Origin: Utricularia gibba | Lineage: Eukaryota; Streptophyta; Magnoliopsida; Lamiales; Lentibulariaceae | DNA: 64,000 bases | NCBI GenBank assembly: GCA_002189035.1 | Contig: NEEC01000007.1 | Coordinates: 3,472,001-3,536,000, forward strand | Direction of reading: 5' to 3' | In this document: positions 10,301 through 20,200 of the stretch, in pieces | Layout of the letters: the number at the start of each line of letters is the position of its first letter | How positions within the stretch are numbered: position 1 is the first letter of the stretch | Translations under genes and position numbers: made by a program | The notes under the pieces: generated by a model | What the model saw: the letters and a program-made list of their open reading frames with translations, nothing else | Told to the model about the DNA's origin: nothing | Databases searched by the model: none

Positions 10301-11143
10301 TACTTTGAAGATGAGCCAGAAATATCTTTTGAAGATCCTTTTGAGTATGAGTGTGCTTTAATGACAGTAGCCTCAGATGCTAAAGGCTGGTACTTGGACT
10401 CTGGCGCCTCCTATCATGTATGTTGTGATACAAGGTCATTTCTCAAGCTTGAAAGGATTGGGAAGGAGGTAAGCACGTGCACTGGTGAAAATATTGGCAT
10501 TGTGGGCAAAGGAAGCATTTTACTCTTGCTAAAAGAAGGAATTGTTCAAGTTGATGATGTTTATTATTCACCAAACCTCAAACAGAACCTGTTGAGCTTT
10601 GGCCAATTGAGCAGGCAAGGTTTTGACATTGAGCTGATGAAAGATGCTGGTGGTATAACCACTACAGTTAAGGTTGCTGATCCAAAAACGAAGATTGAAT
10701 TCCATGCTGTGTTGACCACCTACAACCTCTACCAAATCATGGTCAGTGATCATAAAAGTTGTATTTTCTCACTTCAGGATCAAAGCAGCCTTTGGCACAA
10801 ACGTTTTGGGCACTATAGCTTCAACAATCTGAAAATATTGCAGAAGAATAAGGAAGTACTGGAATTGAAAGACATCAAGTTTGCTAATGCCATATGTGAA
10901 GTGTGTCATCAAGGTAAACAGTGTAGAAAGCCCTTTTATTCCAGTGATTCAGTAGCAAAGGAGAAATTAGAGCTTGTGCATACAGATGTTTGTGGACCAT
11001 TTAAGGAATGTTCATTAGGGGGGAGTAGATACTTTGTTACATTCATTGATGATTATTCACGTTATTGTTGGGTTTACTTTCTTAAAAGCAAGTCAGAAGT
11101 TCCTCATATCTTTCGAAAATTCAAAGTGATGGTTGAGAATTAG
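10301..11143 (+). pseudogene. Copia pol: protease and N-terminal integrase
   Basis: Continues the gag frame. Protease shows GWYLDSGASYHVCCD, with the catalytic Asp-Ser-Gly at 10397-10405, and the LLSFGQLSRQGF block. Integrase begins with the HHCC zinc site: WHKRFGH (HX4H) and CEVC (residues 401-437 from the Met at 9596). The first catalytic Asp is in HTDVCGPF at about 10985. The stretch ends at a TAG at 11141-11143, which follows VMVEN in a place where relatives have Gln; CAG to TAG needs one C-to-T change. The frame resumes right after the stop without a shift, so this is a simple nonsense mutation inside integrase. Confidence 0.93.
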
Positions 11144-13876
11144 AGTGGATGCTCTTTGAAGATGATTAGATCAGAAAATGGAGGCGAATTCTACAATAAT
11201 AGCATGAGAATGTTCTGTGAAAATGAGGGAATCATGCATCAATTCACCGTACCATATTCTCCACAACAGAATGGTATATGTGAAAGGAGAAACAGAACAA
11301 TCCTTGATATGTCAAGATGCCTATTGTTTGAGAAAGGTCTTTCTATAAGTTTCTGGGCTGAAGCGGTATCTACATCTGTATATCTGTTGAACTTGCTTCC
11401 CTCAAGGGCGATTAGTGGAAAAACCGCCCATGAAAAATGGCATGGTTATATTAAAAAGGTTGATCATATCAAAATTTTTGGTAGTCTGTGTTTTACTCAT
11501 ATACCAGACCAAAAACGAGGAAAACTTGAAAAGAAATCTGTATCTGGTGTATTTGTTGGTTATAGCAACACTACCAAGGGATATAAAGTTTATCTACCTC
11601 AACAGAAGAAATTTATCCTCAGCCATGATGTCACTTTTGATGAAGGTGCAAGGTATACTTTAATTGATGATTGCATTGCTCTGAATGATGCAGAAGCTCA
11701 TAAAAGTCTTGAAAGGCATAGCACCCATGTGAAAGGAGACCTCTGGACACACATGCCTCAAAACTTCTCTTCCAGCAATTCAACAAACCAAGAAACTTCA
11801 GAACTCGTTCATGAAGATTCAAAACAAGTAAATGATCAGCATTCAGATGAGAATTTTCCAGCTCAAGAGGAGGAGAAGGTCATAAATCAAGATGGCTCGC
11901 CCAATAAGAATTCAGAATCAAACTCTGAACCCCTGTATGGACGATCTCCTCAGGCCAATGATCAACCTTCAGATGGGAATTTCGAAATCCCAGAAGAGGA
12001 GCAAGGCACGAATGTAGAAGACTCATCAACAGATGAATCTAATGGAGAGGAACCTGATACTGATGATGAAGATTATTACCCATCTAATCGTGATTGGCAA
12101 AGGAGGAAACGCAAAAACATCAGAGATTCAATAGATAATGAAGATAGTCATGTTACTGACATTAGAAGAAGCAAAAGAAACAAGGCTCCTACAATAAGTT
12201 TCTCCAAGTTGAATGATGATGTCCAAGATGCTGTGGCTGATATTTTGGCTGGATTATTGACAGGAGATCCAACATCATTTGAAGTGGCTGTACAAAATCC
12301 TAAATGGAGAGAGGCCATGAAGGAAGAAATGAATTCTATACTTGAAAATGAAACATGGGAATTAGTTGAGAAACCCAAGGATAGGGGTTTCAAACCTATT
12401 GGCCTCAAGTGGTTATTCAAAACCAAGATGAATGCAGATGGCTCTATCAACAAATATAAGGCTAGATTAGTAGCCAAGGGATATAGTCAGATCAAAGGAA
12501 TAAATTTTCATGAGATTTTTGCACCAGTAGCAAGATATGACACGATTAAAGTACTTCTTGCCATTTCAGCTACTCATGGATGGAAAGTGCATCACATGGA
12601 TGTCAAGACTGCGTTCTTGAATGGTGTGTTGGAGGAGGTTGTTTTTGTTGAACAACCAAAGGGCTTCGAAGTGTCAGGTCATGAAGACAAGGTATTGAAG
12701 CTAAAGAAATCTCTCTATGGGTTGAAGCAAGCTCCTAGAGCATGGAATGAACGCATGGATAACTTTCTCCAGGGTATTGGTTTCAGAAAAACATATAGTG
12801 ATTACTCATTATATGTTAAAGGAAAAGAAGATGATCGTTTATTTATTAGCTTATATGTGGATGATCTTATGATTACCTCAGGTAATGAAAGGAAGATTGA
12901 GGAATTCAAAGCTCTACTCAAAAATGAATTCAAGATGACTGACCTTGGAATGATGTCCTATTATCTAGGCATGGAAATTCATCAACTTGAAGGTGTTGGA
13001 ACATTCATATCTCAGAAAAAGTACTGTAATGAACTTCTTGAAAGGTTTGGGTTCAAAGATGTCAATCCTTCAAAAACGCCTTTGGATTACAAACAAGTGA
13101 TTGGAGAGAACAATCAGGGAAAGAATGTGGATGCCACTACTTATAGAAGTATGATTGGAAACCTCATTTATCTCCAGCATACAAGGCCTGACTTGTGTTT
13201 TTGTGTAAATGTCTTATCTCGCTTCCTCAACAAACCAACAACAACTCACATGGCAGTTGTGAAAAGAGCTTTCAGGTACATAAAATCTACTACTGATTTC
13301 GGATTGTTCTATCCCTATGAAGGTGAAAAACCAGTCTTGAAACTTAGAGCCTACTCAGATAGTGATTATGGTATGGCTGAAGATAGCAAGAGCACATCTG
13401 GTGCACTCTTCTTATTAAATAAGAGTCCTGTAGTCTGGTTTTCGAAGAAACAAAAAGTCGTAGCACAATCAACAGCTGAAGCAGAATACATCTCAGCAGC
13501 ACATGCTTCGAACTATTGTGTTTGGTTGAGGCAGATGCTAAACGAACTTGGATTCATACAAAAGGAAGCTACACATCTGCTTATGGATAATCGAGCTGCA
13601 ATCTCCATTGCCAAAGATCCAACGAACTTCAGCAAAGCCAAGCACATAAGAATCAGGTATCATGTCATAAGGAATTACATCAAGGAGAAGAAGATTAAAG
13701 TGCAGTATGTTGAGAGTGAGAATCAGCTTGCTGATGGGCTCACCAAAGGTTTGAACAGAGTTCAGTTTGAGCTAGCAAGGAAGAACATGAATCTCATGAC
13801 TATAGAAGACTTTCTCAAGTTGGGAGATCTCAGTCTGGGGGGGAGTGTTGGAGATCAGCCTCAATCCAAAGTTTGA
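11144..13876 (+). pseudogene. Copia pol: integrase core, RT and RNase H
   Basis: An open frame of 906 codons directly after the TAG. Integrase core: MIRSENGGEF, where the second catalytic acid is Glu (GAA at 11174-11176) in place of the usual Asp, then NGICERRNRT, whose Glu lies 35 residues further on, the spacing expected for the D-D35-E triad. An acidic linker rich in Asp, Glu, Asn and Ser follows (about residues 180-330). RT: GLKWLFKTK, KARLVAKGYSQ, MDVKTAFLNG, and the active site YVDD (residues 567-570, about 12854-12865). RNase H: AYSDSDYG, STAEAEY, LLMDNRAAISI and NQLADGLTKGL. The stop lies 30 bases inside the 3' LTR, so the PPT and the LTR start are translated in principle. RT and RNase H look intact. 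Confidence 0.93.
13837..13845 (+). promoter_or_regulatory. Polypurine tract of copia element
   Basis: The run GGGGGGGAG lies directly before the TGTTGG that starts the 3' LTR. It primes plus-strand DNA synthesis. Its place fixes the 3' LTR start at 13846. Confidence 0.85.
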
Positions 13877-14165
13877 AGGTGATTGGAAGCACTAATCTTG
13901 TGTCATAATGTTATATTTCAGATAAAAGGTGTTGAGTTCGAGCATGGAAGTGTTGGATTCGAGTTGTTGGGCTTTTTGTGTGTTTTCAATAATTGTGGCC
14001 CACTGTTGGGTAACCTAGGTATTGGGTATATATAAACCCTACTAGGAATGCGTGAACGAGGGTTTTGGTCATTCTTATTGTTCATGAGTCGTTTTTCATC
14101 CAAGGTGATCTCAGAATCATTACCTTTTTGTTACTTCCCAAGACTCTCTTTTTCTTGCATCAACA
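13846..14165 (+). repeat. 3' LTR of copia element, complete
   Basis: This 320 bp LTR starts TGTTGGAGATC after the PPT and ends TGCATCAACA, so its tips are the short inverted repeat TGTTG...CAACA. It holds a TATA-like box at 14027-14036. It directly abuts satellite DNA at 14166 with no spacer. Bases 77-320 of the LTR are present again, inverted, at 9191-9434. Confidence 0.92.
14027..14036 (+). promoter_or_regulatory. TATA-like box in 3' LTR
   Basis: TATATATAAA, about 180 bp into the LTR. Transcription from here would run rightward into the satellite array. That it is active is an inference. Confidence 0.6.
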
Positions 14166-14504
14166 CGGCGCTTGTGCCCAATCGTGTACTACTCGACGAA
14201 AATCCTGATGCGTTTATTGAAAATAGGATTTCATGAGCACCCAAAATGGTTTTCTCAATCGCATGCTTTATATTTGAGGAGGCGCTCTATGGGGGCACCG
14301 GTATCGGGCCAGAGGTCGAGTCGCGTTCGGGTACATAGTCATTTGTAGCCCGGCAACAAAAAGTGATGCATTTATTAACATTGGGTTTTAATAAGTTGCC
14401 TACATGGTTTCTCAAGGAAAATGTCGTTGTTATTGGGCAGATGATGTCGTTGTGAACTTCGTTCTGACCCAAGGTTCGGTCTGACTCCTTTGCCACATCG
14501 GGTA
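14166..14504. repeat. Divergent edge monomer next to copia LTR
   Basis: A partial copy of 23 bases, then a full copy of 316 bp (14189-14504). This is clearly the most diverged full-length monomer outside the scrambled block: it has AATCCTGATGCGTTTATTGA, GGCACCGGTATCGGGCCAG, TCGCGTTCGG, and lacks the HindIII site (GGAAAATGTCGTTG). Divergent copies at the border are typical of satellite arrays, where exchange homogenises the interior but not the ends. It suggests that the true array edge, or an old edge, lies here, and that the copia element inserted very near it. Confidence 0.85.
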
Positions 14505-17220
14505 CTACTCGACGAAAATCGTGATGCAGTTATTGAAGTTAGGATGTCAGGAGCACCCAAAATGGTTTTCTCAACCGCATGCTTTATAATTGATAAGGCG
14601 CTCTCGTGGGGCAACGGTATCGAGTAGGAGGTCGAGTCGAGCTCGGGCCCATAGTCATTTGTAGCTCGGCAAAAAACTTGATGCATTTATTAACAGTTAG
14701 TTTTAATAGGCCGCCTAAATGGTTTTCTCATGGAAAAGCTTGTCGTTTTTGGGCGGGTGATGTCGTTGTGAACTTCGTTGTGACCCAAGGTTCGGTCTGT
14801 CTCTTTTGTTAAATCTGGTCCTACTCGACGAAAATCGTGATGCAGTTATTGAAGTTAGGATGTCATGAGCACCCAAAATGGTTTTCTCAATCGCATGCTT
14901 TATATTTGAGGAGGCTCTGTAGTGGGGCAACGGTATTGGGCCAGAGGTCGAGTCGAGCTCGGTCCCAGAGTCATTTGTAGCCCGGCAAAAAAATTGATGC
15001 ATTTATTAACGTTCGGCTTTATTAGGCTGCCTACATAGTTTCTCAAGGAAAAGCATGTCGTTTTTGGGCGGGTGATATCGTTGGGAACTTCGTTCGGACC
15101 ATAGGTTCGGTCTGACTCCTTTGCCACATAGGGTCCTACTCCACGAAAATCGTGATGCAGTTATTGGAGTTAGGATATCATGAGCACCCAAAATGGTTTT
15201 CTCAACCGCATGCTTTATATTTGATAAGGCACTCTCGTGGGGCAACGGTATCGAGCAGGAGGTCGAGTCGAGCTCGGGCCCATAGTCATTTGTAGCTCGG
15301 CAAAAAACTTGATGCATTTATTAACAGTTGGTTTTAATTGGCCGCCTAAATGGTTTTCTCATGGAAAAGCTTGTCGTTTTTGGGCGGGTGATGTTGTTGT
15401 GAACTTCGTTGTGACCCAAGGTTCGGTCTGCCTCCTTTAGTAAATCTGGTCCTACTCGACGAAAATCGTGATGCAGTTATTGAAGTTAGGATGTCATGAG
15501 CACCCAAAATGGTTTTCTCAATCGCATGCTTTATATTTGAGGAGGCTCTGTAGTGGGGCAACGGTATTGGGATAGAGGTCGAGTCGAGCTCGGTCCCAGA
15601 GTCATTTGTAGCACGGCAAAAAAATTGATGCATTTATTAACGTTCGGCTTTATTAGGCTGCCTACATAGTTTCTCAAGGAAAAGCTTGTCGTTTCTGGGT
15701 GGGTGATGTCTTTTGGAACTTCGTTCTGACCATAGGTTCGGTCTGACTCCTTTGCCACATCGGGTCCTACTCAACGAAAATCGTGATGCAGTTATTGAAG
15801 TTAGGATGTCATGAGCACCCAAAAGGGTTTTCTCAACCGCATGCTTTATATTTGATAAGGCACTCTCGTGGGCAACGGTATCGAGCAGGAGGTCGAGTCG
15901 AGCTCGGGCCCATAGTCATTTGTAGCTCGGCAAAAAACTTGATGCATTTATTAACAGTTGGTTTTAATTGGCCGCCTAAATGGTTTTCTCATGGAAAAGC
16001 TTGTCGTTTTTGGGCAGGTGATGTTGTTGTGAACTTCGTTGTGACCCAAGGTTCGGTCTGCCTCCTTTAGTAAATCTGGTCCTACTCGACGAAAATCGTG
16101 ATGCAGTTATTGAAGTTAGGATGTCATGAGCACCAAAATGGTTTTCTCAATCGCATGCTTTATATTTGAGGAGGCTCTGTAGTGGGGCAACGGTATTGGG
16201 ATAGAGGTCGAGTCGAGCTCGGTCCCAGAGTCATTTGTAGCCCGGCAAAAAAATTGATGCATTTATTAACGTTCGGCTTTATTAGGCTGCCTACATAGTT
16301 TCTCAAGGAAAAGCTTGTCGTTTCTGGGTGGTGATGTCTTTTGGAACTTCGTTCTGACCATAGGTTCGGTCTGACTCCTTTGCCACATCGGGTCCTACTC
16401 AACGAAAATCGTGATGCAGTTATTGAAGTTAGGATGTCATGAGCACCAAAAGGGTTTTCTCAACCGCATGCTTTATATTTGATAAGGCACTCTCGTGGGC
16501 AACGGTATCGAGCAGGAGGTCGAGTCGAGCTCGGTCCCAGAGTCATTTGTAGCCCGGCAAAAAAATTGATGCATTTATTAACGTTCGGCTTTATTAGGCT
16601 GCCTACATAGTTTCTCAAGGAAAAGCTTGTCGTTTCTGGGCGGGTGATGTCTTTTGGAACTTCGTTCTGACCATAGGTTCGGTCTGACTCCTTTGCCACA
16701 TCGGGTCCTACTCGACGAAAATCGTGATGTAGTTATTGAAGTTAGGATATCATGAGCACCCAAAATGGTTTTTCTCAACCGCATGCTTTATATTTGATAA
16801 GGCACTCTCGTGGGGCAACGGTATCGAGCAGGAGGTCGAGTCGAGCTCGGGCCCAGAGTCATTTGTAGCCCGGCAAAAAAAATTGATGCATTTATTAACG
16901 TTCGGCTTTATTAGGCTGCCTACATAGTTTTCAAGGAAAAGCTTGTCGTTTCTGCGCGGGTGATGTCGTTGGGAACTTCGTTCGGACCCAAGGTTCGTCT
17001 GACTCCTTTGCCACATCGGGTCCTACTCGACGAAAATCGTGATGCAGTTATTGAAGTTAGGATGTCATGAGCACCCAAAATGGTTTTCTCAACCGCATGC
17101 TTTATATTTGAGGAGGCGCTCTCGTGGGGCAACGGTATCGAGCAGGAGGTCGAGTCGAGCTCGGGCCCATAGTCATTTGTAGCTCGGCAAAAAAACTTGA
17201 TGCATTAATTAACGTTGGGT
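14505..17220. repeat. Satellite block I: full-length A/B copies
   Basis: Copies here are mostly 313-316 bp and contain few small deletions. A and B alternate, with edge-specific variants such as AACAGTTGGTTTTAATTGG in B, GGTATTGGG(C/A) in A, and a lengthened TTAGTAAATCTGG before the phase marker. The A copies end with GATGTCTTTTGGAAC or GTTGGGAAC. A pair of copies at about 15767-16394 nearly repeats the pair before it, which points to local duplication of the dimer. The copy at about 16860-17220 carries TGCGCGGGTG and the TAATTAACG variants that are otherwise typical of the far right block. Confidence 0.8.
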
Positions 17221-20200
17221 TTTAATAGAACACCTACATTGTTTTCTCAAGGAAAAGCTTGTCGTTTTGGCGGGTGATGTCGTTGGAACTTCGTTCTGAC
17301 CAAGGTTCGTCTGACTCCTTTGCCACATCGGGTTACTCGACGAAAATCGTGATGCAGTTATTGAAGTTAGGATTTCATGAGCACCCAAAATGGTTTTCTC
17401 AACCGCATGCTTTATATTTGATAAGGTGCGTGGGCAACGGTATCGAGCAGGAGGTCGAGTCGAGCTCGGCCCATAGTCATTTGTAGCTCGGCAAAAAACT
17501 TGATGCATTTATTAACGAATAGGCTGCCTCAATGGTTTCTCAAGGAAAAGCTTGTCGTTTTTGGGCGGGTGATGTCGTTGTGAACTTCGTTCTCGGTTCG
17601 GTCTGACTCCTTTGCCAAATCGGTCCTACTCGACGAAAATCGTGATGCAGTTATTGTTAGGATTTCATGAGCACCCAAAATGGTTTTCTCAACGCATGCT
17701 TTATATTTGATAAGGCGCTCTCGTGGGGCAACGGTATCGAGCAGGAGGTTCGAGCTCGGGCCCAGAGTCATTTGTAGCCCGGCAAAAAATTGATGCGTTG
17801 GTTTATTAGGCTGCCTACATGTTTCTCAAGGAAAAGCTTGTCGTTTCTGGCGGGTGATGTCTTTTGGAACTTCGTTCTGACCATAGGTTCGGTCTGACTC
17901 CTTTGCCACATCGGGTCCTACTCGACGAAAATCGTGATGCAGTTATTGAAGTTAGGATTCATGAGCACCCAAAATGGTTTTCTCAACCGCATGCTTTATA
18001 TTTGATAAGGCACTCTCGTGGGGCAACGGTATCGAGCAGGAGGTCGAGTCGAGCTCGGCCCAGAGTCATTTGTAGCCCGGCAAAAAAATTGATGCATTTA
18101 TTAACGTTCGGTTTATTAGGCTGCCTACATAGTTTCTCAAGGAAAAGCTTGTCGTTTCTGGGCGGGTGATGTCTTTTGGAACTTCGTTCTGACCAAGGTT
18201 CGGTCTGACTCCTTTGCCACATCGGGTCCTACTCGACGAAAATCGTGATGCAGTTATTGAAGTTAGGATTCATGAGCACCCAAAATGGTTTTCTCAACCG
18301 CATGCTTTATATTTGATAAGGCTCTCGTGGGGCAACGGTATCGAGTAGGAGTCGAGTCGAGCTCGGGCCCATAGTCATTTGTAGCTCGGCAAAAAATTGA
18401 TGCATTTATTAACGTTGGTTTTAATAGGCTGCCTAAATGGTTTTCTCAAGGAAAAGCTTGTCGTTTTTGGGCGGGTGATGTCTTTTGGAACTTCGTTCTG
18501 ACCAAGGTTCGGTCTGACTCCTTTGCCAATCGGGTCCTACTCGACGAAAATCGTGATGCAGTTATTGAAGTTAGGATTCATGAGCACCCAAAATGGTTTT
18601 CTCAACCGCATGCTTTATATTTGATAAGGCACTCTCGTGGGGCAACGGTATCGAGCAGGAGGTCGAGTCGAGCTCGGGCCCAGAGTCATTTGTAGCCCGG
18701 CAAAAAAATTGATGCATTTATTAACGTTCGGTTTATTAGGCTGCCTACATGTTTCTCAAGGAAAAGCTTGTCGTTTCTGGGCGGGTGATGTCGTTGGAAC
18801 TTCGTTCTGACCAAGGTTCGGTCTGACTCCTTTGCCACATCGGGTCCTACTCGACGAAAATCGTGATGCAGTTATTGAAGTTAGGATTCATGAGCACCCA
18901 AAATGGTTTTCTCAACCGCATGCTTTATATTTGATAAGGCACTCTCGTGGGGCAACGGTATCGAGCAGGAGGTCGAGTCGAGCTCGGCCCAGAGTCATTT
19001 GTAGCCCGGCAAAAAATTGATGCATTTATTAACGTTGGTTTTAATAGGCTGCCTACATGTTTTCTCAAGGAAAAGCTTGTCGTTTCTGGCGGGTGATGTC
19101 TTTTGGAACTTCGTTCTGACCAAGGTTCGGTCTGACTCCTTTGCCACATCGGGTCCTACTCGACGAAAATCGTGATGCAGTTATTGAAGTTAGGATTCAT
19201 GAGCACCCAAAATTTTCTCAACCGCATGCTTTATATTTGATAAGGCGCTCTCGTGGGGCAACGGTATCGCAGGAGGTCGAGTCGAGCTCGGGCCCAGAGT
19301 CATTTGTAGCCCGGCAAAAAATTGATGCATTTATTAACGTTGGTTTATTAGGCTGCCTACATGTTTTCTCAAGGAAAAGCTTGTCGTTTCTGGGCGGGTG
19401 ATGTCGTTTTGAACTTCGTTCTGACCCAAGGTTCGGTCTGACTCCTTTGCCACATCGGGTCCTACTCGACGAAAATCGTGATGCAGTTATTGAAGTTAGG
19501 ATTCATGAGCACCCAAAATGGTTTTCTCAACCGCATGCTTTATATTTGATAAGGCGCTCTCGTGGGGCAACGGTATCGAGCAGGAGGTCGAGTCGAGCTC
19601 GGGCCCATAGTCATTTGTAGCTCGGCAAAAAAATTGATGCATTTATTAACGTTGGTTTAATAGGCTGCCTACATGTTTTCTCAAGGAAAAGCTTGTCGTT
19701 TCTGGGCGGTGATGTCTTTTGGAACTTCGTTCTGACCAAGGTTCGGTCTGACTCCTTTGCCACATCGGGTCCTACTCGACGAAAATCGTGATGCAGTTAT
19801 TGAAGTTAGGATTCATGAGCACCCAAAATGGTTTTCTCAACCGCATGCTTTATATTTGATAAGGCACTCTCGTGGGGCAACGGTATCGAGCAGGAGGTCG
19901 AGTCGAGCTCGGGCCATAGTCATTTGTAGCTCGGCAAAAAATTGATGCATTTATTAACGTTTGGTTTTAATAGGCTGCCTACATGTTTTCTCAAGGAAAA
20001 GCTTGTCGTTTTGGGCGGGTGATGTCGTTTGAACTTCGTTCTGACCAAGGTTCGGTCTGACTCCTTTGCCACATCGGGTCCTACTCGACGAAAATCGTGA
20101 TGCAGTTATTGAAGTTAGGATTCATGAGCACCCAAAATGGTTTTCTCAACCGCATGCTTTATATTTGATAAGGCGCTCTCGTGGGGCAACGGTATCGAGC

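Larger units (their letters stand above)
8996..14165. mobile_element. Ty1/copia retrotransposon with inverted left end
   Basis: A copia-type element (integrase before RT). From 9435 to 14165 it runs on the plus strand: truncated gag, protease, integrase, RT, RNase H, PPT and a complete 3' LTR. From 9434 leftward it runs on the minus strand: most of an LTR, the initiator-tRNA-Met PBS, and leader sequence. The LTR copies are inverted with respect to each other, not direct. They match over 244 bp with 5 differences (about 2%), four of them transitions, so they could well be the two LTRs of one element. The first 76 bp of the 5' LTR and the first part of gag (I estimate 70-80 codons) are missing from the window. 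The left limit at 8996 is the inferred edge of the Athila-like LTR. Confidence 0.8.

Noticed and set aside
11156-11161. A new start codon after the TAG that would make a separate integrase-RT gene
   Set aside because: The frame begins with TTG within the integrase core and simply continues the interrupted frame; there is no promoter or start context.
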